64,000 bases of DNA, taken from the NCBI RefSeq assembly GCF_003461955.1, contig NZ_QTYB01000006.1:101990-165989 (forward strand), read 5' to 3'. Below the pieces are notes generated by a model that ran no database searches, was not told where the DNA came from, and saw only the letters and a program-made list of their open reading frames with translations. Positions within the stretch are counted from its first letter, which is position 1, and each line of letters opens with the position of its first letter. Positions 1 through 8,065 of this stretch are shown here, in pieces. Source of the stretch: Ruminococcus sp. AM36-2AA (GTDB lineage Bacteria > Bacillota > Clostridia > Lachnospirales > Lachnospiraceae). Both the position numbers and the translations under genes were made by a program.

Positions 1-385
1 TAAAGGTGTGGCAGCCATCGCAAGCCGTGAGGCAGGCGAGGTATTCGGCCTTAAGGTCCTTGCGGAAAACATCTGCCGGGAAAAAGCAAACTCCACACGC
101 TTCATCATTGTAAGCCGGAAGCCGGAGTACGAGGAAAAAGCCGGAAAGATCAGCATCTGTTTTGAGCTGCCTCATGAAAGCGGAACCCTTTACAACATGC
201 TTTCCCACATTATCTACAACGGGCTGAACATGACTAAGATCGAATCCCGTCCCATCCCGGGAAAATCCTGGGAATACCGTTTCTTCGTGGACTTTACAGG
301 AAAACTTGGTGAAAGCGCTGTGGAAAATGCGTTAAGAGGAATTGAGGCGGAGGCGAATGTTCTCCGTGTTCTTGGAAATTATTAA
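1..385 (+). CDS. pheA: Prephenate dehydratase, C-terminal part (5' truncated by window edge)
   Basis: This is the end of a prephenate dehydratase, which turns prephenate into phenylpyruvate in phenylalanine synthesis; in Clostridia it is often fused to chorismate mutase, but that part would lie outside the window. The visible 126 residues show the end of the catalytic domain with the N-S-T-R-F signature, whose Thr is catalytic in the family. A complete ACT domain follows, with GTLYNMLSHI and the phenylalanine-binding ESRP motif, so feedback inhibition by phenylalanine is expected. The reading frame is open from base 2. The next gene starts 21 bases after the stop. Confidence 0.88.
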   Translation, partial: KGVAAIASREAGEVFGLKVLAENICREKANSTRFIIVSRKPEYEEKAGKISICFELPHESGTLYNMLSHIIYNGLNMTKIESRPIPGKSWEYRFFVDFTGKLGESAVENALRGIEAEANVLRVLGNY

Positions 386-406
386 GATACAGAGGAGTTA
401 TTTATT

Positions 407-1726
407 ATGTTGGCAAGAATTCAGGAATGTATCCTTTACCGTGGATTTTCGGACGGTGAGATACTGAACAATATGGCAGAGCTTATCAATCTTTATGAAT
501 CTGATGAAGAAGCTCTGAAGGCAAAAGAAGACCAGTTTTTCAAAAGCATCAACGGGCTGGTGGAACTGGCGGGAATGTATGGATTTTCCGGAAATATCTG
601 GCATACATATCTTACATTTCTTCTGGTAAATCACGAGAATGCCTTCAGCATGGCAAGCGAGATCCGTGGGGCTATCAAAGGCAGCATCAATGACCTGGCA
701 AAGAATGATTTTCAGATATTCAAGGAACTGTATGATTTTGATATCACAGTATTTGACAGAGTGTTTGGAACGGTATGCTGTAAAGTGATCTGTGATTATC
801 AGACACCGGATGAGAACAGCAAGCTCTTTAATACCAGAATCCGTGACCGTATCTGCCAGATGAGCAAAACACTGGCAGCAGCTGCCACAACAGAAGAGTT
901 CATGGATGATATGGTATCTTTTTACAAGGATTTTGGTGTAGGTAAGCTGGGTCTTCACAAAGCATTCCGTATCGGCCATGATGAAAATGGCAAAGTAGAA
1001 ATCCAGCCGATCACAAGGATCGCACATGTGAAGATCGATGACCTGGTAGGCTACGAGATCGCCAAGAAAAAACTCATCGAAAACACAGAGGCCTTTGTGC
1101 AGGGAAGAAAGGCAAACAACTGTCTGCTCTTTGGTGATGCGGGAACCGGTAAATCTTCCAGTATCAAGGGTATCCTGAACCAGTATTATGATCAGGGTCT
1201 TCGCATCATTGAGGCCTACAAGCATCAGTTCCAGGATCTCAATGAAGTGATCGCCCAGATCAAAAACCGTAACTATCGTTTTATTATTTATATGGATGAT
1301 CTTTCCTTTGAGGAATTTGAGATTGAATATAAATATCTGAAAGCAGTGATCGAGGGCGGTCTTGAGAAAAAACCGGACAATGTCCTGATCTATGCAACAA
1401 GTAACCGACGTAATCTTGTGCGTGAGCGTGCGGCAGACAAGCTGGAGATCGCAGATGAAGACGATCTGCATTCTTCCGATACCGTACAGGAGAAACTTTC
1501 CCTGGTATATCGTTTTGGAGTCCGTATCTATTTTGGCAAACCGGACAAAAAACAGTTCCAGGAGATCGTCCGCACACTGGCAGCCCGTTATGGCGTTACC
1601 ATGCCGGAGGATGAGCTTCTTCTGAAAGCCAACCAGTGGGAACTTTCTCATGGCGGACTGACCGGACGTGCCGCACAGCAGTTTATTGATTACATTGTGG
1701 GAACAGAGGAAGAAAAGAGAAAATAG
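407..1726 (+). CDS. DUF815 family AAA-type ATPase
   Basis: A 439-residue cytoplasmic ATPase of the DUF815 type. The N-terminal ~210 residues are helical and without recognised motifs. A P-loop follows at residues 243-251 (GDAGTGKSS) and a Walker B-like stretch at about 291-299 (FIIYMDDLSFE). An asparagine sensor (YATSNRRN) and an arginine-rich lid come after these. A ribosome site (AGAGGAGT) lies about 9 bases before the ATG. The molecular role of the family is not established; such proteins resemble DnaA/IstB-like ATPases in the core. It stands between pheA and the polyphosphate pair, all on one strand, so co-transcription with ppx and ppk1 is possible but not proven. Confidence 0.85.
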   Translation: MLARIQECILYRGFSDGEILNNMAELINLYESDEEALKAKEDQFFKSINGLVELAGMYGFSGNIWHTYLTFLLVNHENAFSMASEIRGAIKGSINDLAKNDFQIFKELYDFDITVFDRVFGTVCCKVICDYQTPDENSKLFNTRIRDRICQMSKTLAAAATTEEFMDDMVSFYKDFGVGKLGLHKAFRIGHDENGKVEIQPITRIAHVKIDDLVGYEIAKKKLIENTEAFVQGRKANNCLLFGDAGTGKSSSIKGILNQYYDQGLRIIEAYKHQFQDLNEVIAQIKNRNYRFIIYMDDLSFEEFEIEYKYLKAVIEGGLEKKPDNVLIYATSNRRNLVRERAADKLEIADEDDLHSSDTVQEKLSLVYRFGVRIYFGKPDKKQFQEIVRTLAARYGVTMPEDELLLKANQWELSHGGLTGRAAQQFIDYIVGTEEEKRK

Positions 1727-1760
1727 TCCACCTGTGTATTGGGGGAAAGGATGATGAACT

Positions 1761-3296
1761 ATGGCGGTGACAACCTTTGCGGCAATTGATATAGGATCCT
1801 ATGAAGTCAGCATGAAGATTTTTGAAATGTCAAAGCGGACCGGTTTCCGGGAGATTAATGACGTTCGTTACCAGCTGGAACTGGGGCGGGGAACTTATGC
1901 GGCTGGACGGCTTGAGATGGAAACTGTGGATGAACTCTGTGGGATCCTTGATGATTTTAAACGCATGATGGCTGACTTTGGGGTGGAAAGCTGGCGTGCG
2001 TGTGCCACAAGCTCCCTGCGAGAACTGGAGAATCCGGTGATTATTCTGGAACAGATTTTCCAGAGAACCGGGATCCGTGTGGAGATCTTAAGCAATGCGG
2101 AGCAGCATTTTCTGGGATATAAATCCATTGCGGCCATTGAATCCGGCTTCAAAAAAGCCATTCAGAAAGGCACGGCAATTCTGGATATCGGAGGTGGAAA
2201 CCTGCAGATTTCCCTCTTTGACAAAGATGCGCTGGTGCTGACCCAGAGTATCCGAATGGGAAGTCTTCGTATCCGTGAACGGTTAAAAGAACTGGAGAAA
2301 ACAACTCCACATTATGACCGGCTGGTGGAGGAATTTATCCGCAACGATCTGATGTGTTTCCAGCGGCTCTATCTTAAGGATAAAGAAATTTCCAATCTGA
2401 TCCTGATGGGAGATTTTCTCACAGATACGATTTTTCAGGACAGATCCGGGGAGAATATGATCACAAAGGAAGAATTCCTGAAGAAATACGAGACCATCGT
2501 AAACATGTCAGATTATGATCTTGCGGAATCCATGGAACTGGAACCGGAATATGCTTCCCTGATCGTGCCGAACATGGTTATTATCCGAAATTTCATAGAA
2601 ATTTTTCAGGCGGAAGCACTGTGGATCCCCGGTGTTTCTCTTTTGGATGGAATTGCCTATGATTATGCAGAAAAAAACAAATATCTGAAAAGCGCCCACA
2701 ATTTTGAAAATGATATCCTGGTGGCGTCCGCAAATATTGCCAAAAGGTATTCCAGCGGAAAGAATCACATTGCAGGAACCACCGATCTGGCACTGGATAT
2801 TTTTGACAGTACAAAAAAGATCCACGGCATGGGAAAACGTGAACGCCTTCTTCTGCAGATCGCGGTTCTTCTTCATGACTGCGGAAAATATATCAGTATG
2901 AGTGATGTTGCAGAATGTTCCTACCGTATCATCATGGCTACGGAGATCATTGGCCTTTCCACAGAGGAACGGCAGGTGATCGCAAGTGCGGTGCGGTATA
3001 ATACCAGAGAATTCGGCTGCTATGAAGAGATCAACCGTGAAACTTCCATGAACAGGGAAAATTATCTCCTGACAGCGAAGCTGACAGCAATTCTCCGTCT
3101 GGCCAATGCCATGGACAGAAGCCATTACCAGAAGGTAAAAGCTCTCAATGTAACATTGAAGGACAGAATTCTTTATCTGGTAGTGGATTCTGCGAAAGAT
3201 GTTTCCCTGGAACTGGGTCTTCTGAAAGATAAAAAGGAATTTTTTGAAGAGGTGTTTGGCATCCGGCTTGTAATGAGACGGAAAGGAAGAAGATAA
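1761..3296 (+). CDS. ppx: Ppx/GppA family phosphatase with C-terminal HD domain
   Basis: A 511-residue protein of the exopolyphosphatase / guanosine pentaphosphate phosphatase family. The N-terminal half is an actin-like ASKHA fold with AAIDIGSYEVSMKI at residue 6 and the second phosphate loop ILDIGGGNLQISLF at about 142. The C-terminal third is an HD-type helical domain with LLHDCGKYIS near residue 370. Together with ppk1, which starts 16 bases downstream, it most likely sets the level of polyphosphate; hydrolysis of pppGpp is the alternative activity in this family. The first loop has Tyr where many members have Asn (DIGSN), a modest deviation. Same strand and tight spacing support a ppx-ppk1 operon. 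Confidence 0.85.
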   Translation: MAVTTFAAIDIGSYEVSMKIFEMSKRTGFREINDVRYQLELGRGTYAAGRLEMETVDELCGILDDFKRMMADFGVESWRACATSSLRELENPVIILEQIFQRTGIRVEILSNAEQHFLGYKSIAAIESGFKKAIQKGTAILDIGGGNLQISLFDKDALVLTQSIRMGSLRIRERLKELEKTTPHYDRLVEEFIRNDLMCFQRLYLKDKEISNLILMGDFLTDTIFQDRSGENMITKEEFLKKYETIVNMSDYDLAESMELEPEYASLIVPNMVIIRNFIEIFQAEALWIPGVSLLDGIAYDYAEKNKYLKSAHNFENDILVASANIAKRYSSGKNHIAGTTDLALDIFDSTKKIHGMGKRERLLLQIAVLLHDCGKYISMSDVAECSYRIIMATEIIGLSTEERQVIASAVRYNTREFGCYEEINRETSMNRENYLLTAKLTAILRLANAMDRSHYQKVKALNVTLKDRILYLVVDSAKDVSLELGLLKDKKEFFEEVFGIRLVMRRKGRR

Positions 3297-3312
3297 CGGA
3301 GGAGGTTTTTGT

Positions 3313-5466
3313 ATGAAATTTAAGGAATTTGACAAACCGGAATATTTTGTAAACAGAGAGCTGAGCTGGATCAAATTTGACGACCGCGTACTCAGTGAGG
3401 CCAGGGACAAAAATCTGCCTCTGTTTGAGAGACTGAAATTTTTGAGTATTACCTCATCCAATCTGGATGAATTTTATATGGTCCGTGTGGCATCCCTGAA
3501 AGACCAGGTTCATGTAGGGTACAAAAAAACGGACATTGCGGGAATGACAGCCAAAGAGCAGCTGAAAGCCATCAGCCAGCAGACCCATGATCTGGTTCAC
3601 GTACAGTACAGTACATTAAACCGGTCTCTGGTTCCTGCCCTTGAAAAAGCAGGACTTCATGTGATCTTTGAGCATGAGGCATTTTCTGAGAAACAGAAGG
3701 AATTTGTAGACCGGTATTTTGAGGATAATGTATATCCGGTTCTGACACCCATGGCAATGGATTCTTCCAGACCATTTCCGCTGATCCGTAACAAGACACT
3801 GAACATCGGAGCACTTCTTTCCAGAAAAGATACCAAAAAAGGAAAAGAAGAGATAGATTTTGCCACCGTGCAGGTGCCTTCCGTGCTTCCGAGAGTGGTG
3901 ATCATCCCTTCCGAAAAAAAAGGTCATACAACCGTAACGCTTCTGGAGCAGATCATTGAGCGGAACATTGACAAACTGTTTTTAAGCTACGATGTGATCT
4001 GTGCACATCCGTACCGGATCATGCGTAATGCAGATCTTTCCATCGATGAGGATGAGGCGGAGGATCTTCTGGTGGAGATCCAGAAACAGCTGAAAAAGCG
4101 TCAGTGGGGCGAAGTGATCCGTCTGGAAGTGGAAGATAAGATGGACCCGAGGCTTCTGGATATTTTGAAAATGGAATTTCAGGTTCACGGAGATGACATC
4201 TTTTTTATCAACGGACCGCTGGATCTGACTATGCTGATGAAGGTTTATGGTATCGATGGATATGATCAGTTCAAGGAGCCGAAGTACAAACCGGCAGCAG
4301 TACCGGCATTTCAGAATGATAAAGACATTTTCCAGGTGATCCGGGAAGGGGATGTGTTCCTGCATCATCCATATATGAGTTTTGATCCGGTGGTGAATTT
4401 TGTGCGCCAGGCGGCAAAAGATCCGGATGTACTGGCAATCAAGCAGACACTGTATCGTGTCAGCGGCAATTCCCCCATCATTGCAGCGCTGGCTCAGGCA
4501 GCAGAAAACGGCAAGCAGGTTTCTGTTCTTGTGGAGCTGAAAGCACGTTTTGACGAGGAAAACAATATCGTCTGGGCCAAAATGCTGGAAAAAGCAGGCT
4601 GTCATGTAATTTATGGTCTGGTAGGACTGAAGACACACAGCAAGATCACCCTTGTTGTGCGAAGAGAAGAAAACGGAATCCGCCGATATGTCCATCTGGC
4701 AACCGGAAACTATAACGATTCCACAGCCAAACTTTATACAGACTGCGGTATTTTTACCTGTGATGAGCGGTTTGGTGAGGATGCAACGGCTGTCTTTAAC
4801 ATGCTTTCCGGATATTCCGAGCCGAAACGCTGGAACCGTCTGATCGTTGCGCCCATCTGGATGAAAGACCGTTTTGTAAAAATGATCGAGAGAGAAGCAC
4901 AGCATGCGAAAGACGGAGAAGAGGCCCACATTGTGGCGAAGATGAATTCCCTGTGTGACCCTGCGATCATGGCGGCACTGTATTACGCTTCTTCCTGCGG
5001 TGTAAAGATCGATCTTCTGGTTCGTGGTATCTGCTGTCTGAAGGTGGGCATTCCGGGTATCAGTGAAAATATCCATGTGCGTTCCATTGTCGGCAATTTC
5101 CTGGAGCACAGCCGGATTTTCTATTTCCATAATGGTGGTTCCGATGAGATCTACATGGGAAGTGCAGACTGGATGCCACGTAATCTTGATCGTCGTGTGG
5201 AGATCGTTTTCCCTGTGGAAGATGAGGGAATCAAGGACGAGATCAAACATGTGCTGGATCTGGAATTCCGTGACAATGTAAAAGCGCATATCCTTAAGCC
5301 CTCCGGTCTCTATGAGAAACAGGATAAACGGGGAAAAACCCTGATAAATTCCCAGATGGAATTCTGCCTGGAAGCCACCGAGCGGGCCAAAGCCGCAAAA
5401 AAAGAGAAGAAAGAAAAGAAGAGAGTCTTCGTACCGGCCGAGCCGGCGGAGGATATTGAAAAATAA
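3313..5466 (+). CDS. ppk1: Polyphosphate kinase 1
   Basis: A 717-residue polyphosphate kinase, reversibly polymerising the gamma-phosphate of ATP into polyphosphate. The order is N-terminal helical domain (YFVNRELSWIKFDDRVL), head domain, then two phospholipase-D-like catalytic domains. The histidine expected to carry the phosphoryl group sits in GLKTHSKITLV (His442), and the typical HLATGNYND motif follows. The tail after about residue 690 is lysine-rich (KAAKKEKKEKKR) and probably disordered. AGGAGG-type ribosome site (GGAGGAGG, 3299-3306) is well placed. Length fits the family. The upstream neighbour is the degrading partner ppx. Confidence 0.96.
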   Translation: MKFKEFDKPEYFVNRELSWIKFDDRVLSEARDKNLPLFERLKFLSITSSNLDEFYMVRVASLKDQVHVGYKKTDIAGMTAKEQLKAISQQTHDLVHVQYSTLNRSLVPALEKAGLHVIFEHEAFSEKQKEFVDRYFEDNVYPVLTPMAMDSSRPFPLIRNKTLNIGALLSRKDTKKGKEEIDFATVQVPSVLPRVVIIPSEKKGHTTVTLLEQIIERNIDKLFLSYDVICAHPYRIMRNADLSIDEDEAEDLLVEIQKQLKKRQWGEVIRLEVEDKMDPRLLDILKMEFQVHGDDIFFINGPLDLTMLMKVYGIDGYDQFKEPKYKPAAVPAFQNDKDIFQVIREGDVFLHHPYMSFDPVVNFVRQAAKDPDVLAIKQTLYRVSGNSPIIAALAQAAENGKQVSVLVELKARFDEENNIVWAKMLEKAGCHVIYGLVGLKTHSKITLVVRREENGIRRYVHLATGNYNDSTAKLYTDCGIFTCDERFGEDATAVFNMLSGYSEPKRWNRLIVAPIWMKDRFVKMIEREAQHAKDGEEAHIVAKMNSLCDPAIMAALYYASSCGVKIDLLVRGICCLKVGIPGISENIHVRSIVGNFLEHSRIFYFHNGGSDEIYMGSADWMPRNLDRRVEIVFPVEDEGIKDEIKHVLDLEFRDNVKAHILKPSGLYEKQDKRGKTLINSQMEFCLEATERAKAAKKEKKEKKRVFVPAEPAEDIEK

Positions 5467-5600
5467 TGTAAGAACGAGAATTGAAGACAATCAGGAAATG
5501 CTGGAAATTGAACTTCGAATAAGAGACAATAATCAGCCAGAATCTACCCAGGCATAAGCCAGGACCCTACAGAAGAGAAAATAATAAGATACATAAAGAA

Positions 5601-5650
5601 AAGGACAGCCATATCATATCAATGTATGATACAGCTGTCCTTAAATAATA
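5601..5650. terminator. Bidirectional terminator between ppk1 and the MBL-fold gene
   Basis: Arms AAGGACAGC (5601-5609) and GCTGTCCTT (5634-5642) are exact complements; after a two-base mismatch TATCATA (5612-5618) pairs with TATGATA (5625-5631). The A-rich left flank and T/A-rich right flank suit termination of both convergent genes. The preceding ~130 bases after ppk1 hold nothing I recognise. Confidence 0.7.
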
Positions 5651-5719
5651 TTCTTAAAGATTATCCATATTACGTTAACATGACATAATACTCACCAGGT
5701 CTGAAATACATTGTCGTTT

Positions 5720-6883
5720 CTAATAACACTTCTTACAAGCCCCATACCCCGCAGCTTCCGCCTGCGCGCGCGTCATCTCCGTAGCATTATCCGGGTTCAT
5801 ATTTCCGCAGTTGGGGATTCGGTGATACTTGCTTCCGGTAGCAGAGATCCATACCATATCCCCGACCGGTTCCGGATCAGCCTGCACTTCAGCCTGAGAA
5901 TCCGAAGCCGCCCCATCGGAAGAATCATAGCCGGATGCACCGGAATTATCATAAGCAGAAGAAGGCTGCGTACCGGTATCCGATTCATCACCTGCAGAAT
6001 AATCATTACACGGACTCTGGTTCCATTCAATATTATTTCCGTCACTGACCGCGATAACCGTACCCTGCTCATCCGTACGAAACACCTGGATTCCCATATC
6101 GGCAAGTTTGTCCATAGTATCCTTATGCGGATGCCCGTAGGAATTACCGGCGCCACAGCTGATCACTGCATATTCCGGAACTGTCTCCTGGAGCAGATCC
6201 CAGGTAGTAGCAGTGGCAGAACCATGATGCCCCGGAACGATCACATCGCAGGAAAGATCCAGTCCCAGATTACAGATCGCTTCCTCACCGGCAGACTCCG
6301 CATCTCCCGTAAACAGGAAATGATTGCTTCCGTTTTCCAGTCGGATCGCAACAGAATTATCGTTATCATTGCTGCTGATAGACTGGGGAGAAAGAACCGT
6401 AAATTTCCCGCTTCCGAAGGCGAAATCCGTTCCTGGTTCCGGATGCTGCACAGTCAGTCCCTGAGAGGCAACACTGTTCTCGAAAGACTGATAGATCTTC
6501 GTATCCTGCACATAATCCGCGCCGATCACATTTTTTACGGAAAAACTGTCCAGACATCCTACGAGACCAGCCACATGATCCTCATCATAATGGGAGGAGA
6601 TCATATAGTCGATGGTAGAAATATTCTGTTTCTGCAGATACGAAACCACGAAACTGGAATGTCCCCGGTCACCGCCGTCATACAGAAGATTCTCTCCCCG
6701 CGACTGTACCAGGATCGAAAGTCCCTGTCCCACATCCAGAAAATGGACAGCCATTGTCGTGTCAGCAGAAGCAGCCTCAGCTGTATAAGCAGCAGAGGGA
6801 ACTCCTGCGGCTGTCAGCAGAACAAGCAGCAGCGAAAGAAAAAACGCCTGCAGTTTTCTGCGAAAAGAAAGTTTGTGATGCAT
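5720..6883 (-). CDS. Secreted ComEC/Rec2-like metallo-beta-lactamase-fold hydrolase with C-terminal Cys motif
   Basis: A 387-residue exported protein. Residues 1-38 form a signal peptide (basic start, hydrophobic run, cleavage around AEAASA). The next ~230 residues are a metallo-beta-lactamase fold like the C-terminal domain of ComEC: FLDVGQGLSILVQ, then the metal-binding SSHYDEDHVAG, LFTGDAE and VPGHHGSAT. Next comes a low-complexity Ser/Asp/Gly linker (about 290-340). The end carries a small Cys module, YHRIPNCGNMNPDN...GYGACKKCY, as in many secreted clostridial nucleases and lipoproteins. Lacking the ComEC membrane channel, it is unlikely to take up DNA itself; an extracellular nuclease or phosphoesterase is the most likely role (inference). 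Ribosome site AGGGGTGA precedes the ATG on the minus strand. It is a lone gene convergent with ppk1. Confidence 0.82.
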   Translation of the reverse strand: MHHKLSFRRKLQAFFLSLLLVLLTAAGVPSAAYTAEAASADTTMAVHFLDVGQGLSILVQSRGENLLYDGGDRGHSSFVVSYLQKQNISTIDYMISSHYDEDHVAGLVGCLDSFSVKNVIGADYVQDTKIYQSFENSVASQGLTVQHPEPGTDFAFGSGKFTVLSPQSISSNDNDNSVAIRLENGSNHFLFTGDAESAGEEAICNLGLDLSCDVIVPGHHGSATATTWDLLQETVPEYAVISCGAGNSYGHPHKDTMDKLADMGIQVFRTDEQGTVIAVSDGNNIEWNQSPCNDYSAGDESDTGTQPSSAYDNSGASGYDSSDGAASDSQAEVQADPEPVGDMVWISATGSKYHRIPNCGNMNPDNATEMTRAQAEAAGYGACKKCY

Positions 6884-6976
6884 GAGAAGTCACCCCTTAT
6901 CATAAGTATTTTTTCAGGGAAAATTATAAAACAGAAAATAAAAAAATGCAAAAAAATCCATGTTTTGTATAGATTA

Positions 6977-7005
6977 TTGACAGCTGTATATAATGTACGT
7001 ATAAT
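6977..7005 (+). promoter_or_regulatory. Consensus sigma-A promoter of yefM-yoeB
   Basis: TTGACA at 6977-6982 and TATAAT at 7000-7005 are both perfect consensus boxes separated by exactly 17 bases. Such a strong promoter is expected for an antitoxin gene that is kept in check by autorepression. Confidence 0.85.
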
Positions 7006-7009
7006 AAAA

Positions 7010-7026
7010 GTACAGAATACTGTACA
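7010..7026 (+). promoter_or_regulatory. Palindromic YefM operator
   Basis: GTACAGAATACTGTAC (7010-7025) is a perfect inverted repeat placed just after the -10 box and before the ribosome site; it runs into TGTACA (7021-7026), and a further TGTAC occurs at 6994-6998 between the promoter boxes. TGTACA cores are the known recognition element of E. coli YefM-YoeB, so autoregulation by the encoded complex is likely. Confidence 0.7.
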
Positions 7027-7042
7027 GAAAAGGAGGGCGTAT

Positions 7043-7300
7043 ATGTTAGCGGTAAATTATACGAATTTACGGGAAAATATGAAAAATTATATGGATAAGG
7101 TTACAGATGACTATGAAACCATGATCGTTACTCGTAAAAACAACAGAAATGTGGTGATGATGTCGGAAGAATCCTACAACAATCTTATGGAAAATCTTTA
7201 TCTTATGGAAGATCGCGCAAATTATGACTGGATTATGGAATCAAAGAAACAGTTACAGGAAGGAAAAGCAGGTATTCATAAGTTGAAAGAGGTTGAATGA
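7043..7300 (+). CDS. yefM: YefM/Phd family antitoxin
   Basis: An 85-residue antitoxin. The N-terminal ~55 residues match the YefM/Phd DNA-binding fold (MLAVNYTNLRENMKNYMDKV, then VTRKNNRNVVMMSEESYNNL), and the charged C-terminal tail is the part that wraps the toxin. The ATG at 7043 follows AGGAGGG with short spacing; the frame is open far upstream, but that stretch is antisense to the MBL-fold gene and has no start signal of its own. Its stop overlaps the toxin start (ATGA). Binding to the palindrome just upstream would repress the pair. Confidence 0.92.
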   Translation: MLAVNYTNLRENMKNYMDKVTDDYETMIVTRKNNRNVVMMSEESYNNLMENLYLMEDRANYDWIMESKKQLQEGKAGIHKLKEVE

Positions 7301-7560
7301 TGAATAAGGTATTCACGCAGAACGGATGGGAAGACTATGTTTACTGGGAGACCGAAGATAAAAAGACACTGAAGAAGATCAATGCGCTGATAGAGGATAT
7401 ATGCAGGAATGGCAATCAGGGGATCGGTAAACCGGAACCCTTGACAGGAAATTTGGCAGGTTTCTGGTCAAGACGTATTAATGATAAGGACCGGCTGATT
7501 TATCAGATAGATGATGAAAATGTTTATATACTGGCTTGCAGATATCATTATACGAGATGA
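7297..7560 (+). CDS. yoeB: YoeB/Txe family mRNA interferase toxin
   Basis: An 87-residue ribosome-dependent endoribonuclease that cuts mRNA in the ribosomal A site. It is close in length to E. coli YoeB (84). Counting from the second ATG (7300), the catalytic residues fall exactly on Glu46, Arg65, His83 and Tyr84, in KPEPLTGNLAGFWSRRI and CRYHY. Either ATG could start it: 7297 overlaps the yefM stop and 7300 directly follows it, so translation is coupled in both cases. All active-site residues are intact, so the toxin is probably functional. Confidence 0.94.
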   Translation: MMNKVFTQNGWEDYVYWETEDKKTLKKINALIEDICRNGNQGIGKPEPLTGNLAGFWSRRINDKDRLIYQIDDENVYILACRYHYTR

Positions 7561-7568
7561 ATGTGATA

Positions 7569-7616
7569 GGGAGCATCTGAAGAATGAGGGACTTTTTTAT
7601 GCTTCCTGTTTTTTTA
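7569..7616 (+). terminator. Weak terminator after yoeB
   Basis: GGGAGCAT (7569-7576) can pair with ATGCTTCC (7599-7606) around a long loop, and a T-run follows at 7610-7616. The short stem makes this a modest call. Confidence 0.45.
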
Positions 7617-7634
7617 TTATTTTCAGAATAACGA

Positions 7635-7667
7635 AAAAAGCAGTTAGAATTATTCTAACTGCTTTTT
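7635..7667 (-). terminator. Terminator of tRNA-Glu
   Basis: A 15-bp perfect stem (arms 7635-7649 and 7653-7667, loop of three) begins and ends in A/T runs. Read on the minus strand it sits 4 bases after the tRNA 3' end and ends in a T-run, a standard intrinsic terminator. It could also stop read-through from yoeB. Confidence 0.8.
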
Positions 7668-7671
7668 AGAA

Positions 7672-7743
7672 TAGCCAGTACGGGAATCGAACCCGTGTTT
7701 CCGCCGTGAGAGGGCGGCGTCTTAGCCCCTTGACCAACTGGCC
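7672..7743 (-). tRNA. tRNA-Glu (anticodon CTC)
   Basis: Read on the minus strand, a 72-base cloverleaf: acceptor GGCCAGT/ACTGGCT (first pair G-U), D arm GTC...GAC, anticodon stem CCGCC/GGCGG with loop CTCTCAC, T stem ACGGG/CCCGT with loop TTCGATT, discriminator A. The anticodon CTC reads GAG (Glu). CCA is not encoded. The body closely resembles bacterial tRNA-Glu, which usually carries TTC; this is therefore the second, CTC isoacceptor. Confidence 0.93.
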
Positions 7744-7793
7744 ATATTCATTCGTTTCTGTCGTTTAAGTTGTTTCCCTCAACCGACTTCGTT

Positions 7794-7822
7794 AGTATAT
7801 AACACTTTTTTTCAAAATGCAA
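7794..7822 (-). promoter_or_regulatory. Promoter of tRNA-Glu
   Basis: On the minus strand TTGCAT (7822-7817) and TATACT (7799-7794) are 17 bases apart, about 50 bases upstream of the mature tRNA 5' end. Confidence 0.7.
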
Positions 7823-7943
7823 GTATTTTTTTCAATTTTTTTAAAAAAATTTTCGAGGGATTTCAGGGGCAGGATTTTACTTGCAGTTTTAAAGGGGGTT
7901 TGATAGAATAGATAGGCTGTGGCGGCTGAAGAAATCAGTCTTT

Positions 7944-8065
7944 TAACCAAATCAAGTAAGTCCCCTGTTTCAATTGCGAAAAGCAATAAGCAGTGGGTGG
8001 GGACTTGCTTGTATCAGGAGGAGTGCAAACTTCTCCTGATAAACTGCGGAGCAGTTATTTGGTTA
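7944..8065. ncRNA. Four-way-junction structured element, candidate ncRNA or mobile palindromic repeat
   Basis: Five helices are visible by direct complementarity. P1 is TAACCAAAT (7944-7952) with ATTTGGTTA (8057-8065). P2 is CAAGTAAGTCCCC (7953-7965) with GGGGACTTGCTTG (7999-8011), capped by ATTGC/GCAAT (7973-7977/7983-7987). P3 is TATCAGGAGGA (8012-8022) with TTCTCCTGATA (8031-8041). P4 is AACTGC/GCAGTT (8042-8047/8051-8056). The helices abut with no unpaired base at the junction, and 88 of 122 bases are paired. Both DNA strands can form it. It matches no RNA family I can name. It may be a transcribed small RNA or a non-coding mobile repeat. Confidence 0.6.

Noticed and set aside
5711-7042. 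Long plus-strand open frame running into yefM
   Set aside because: It is the antisense shadow of the secreted MBL-fold gene, rich in Arg/Ile/Ser without family likeness. The yefM promoter, operator and ribosome site all lie inside it, so translation begins at 7043.
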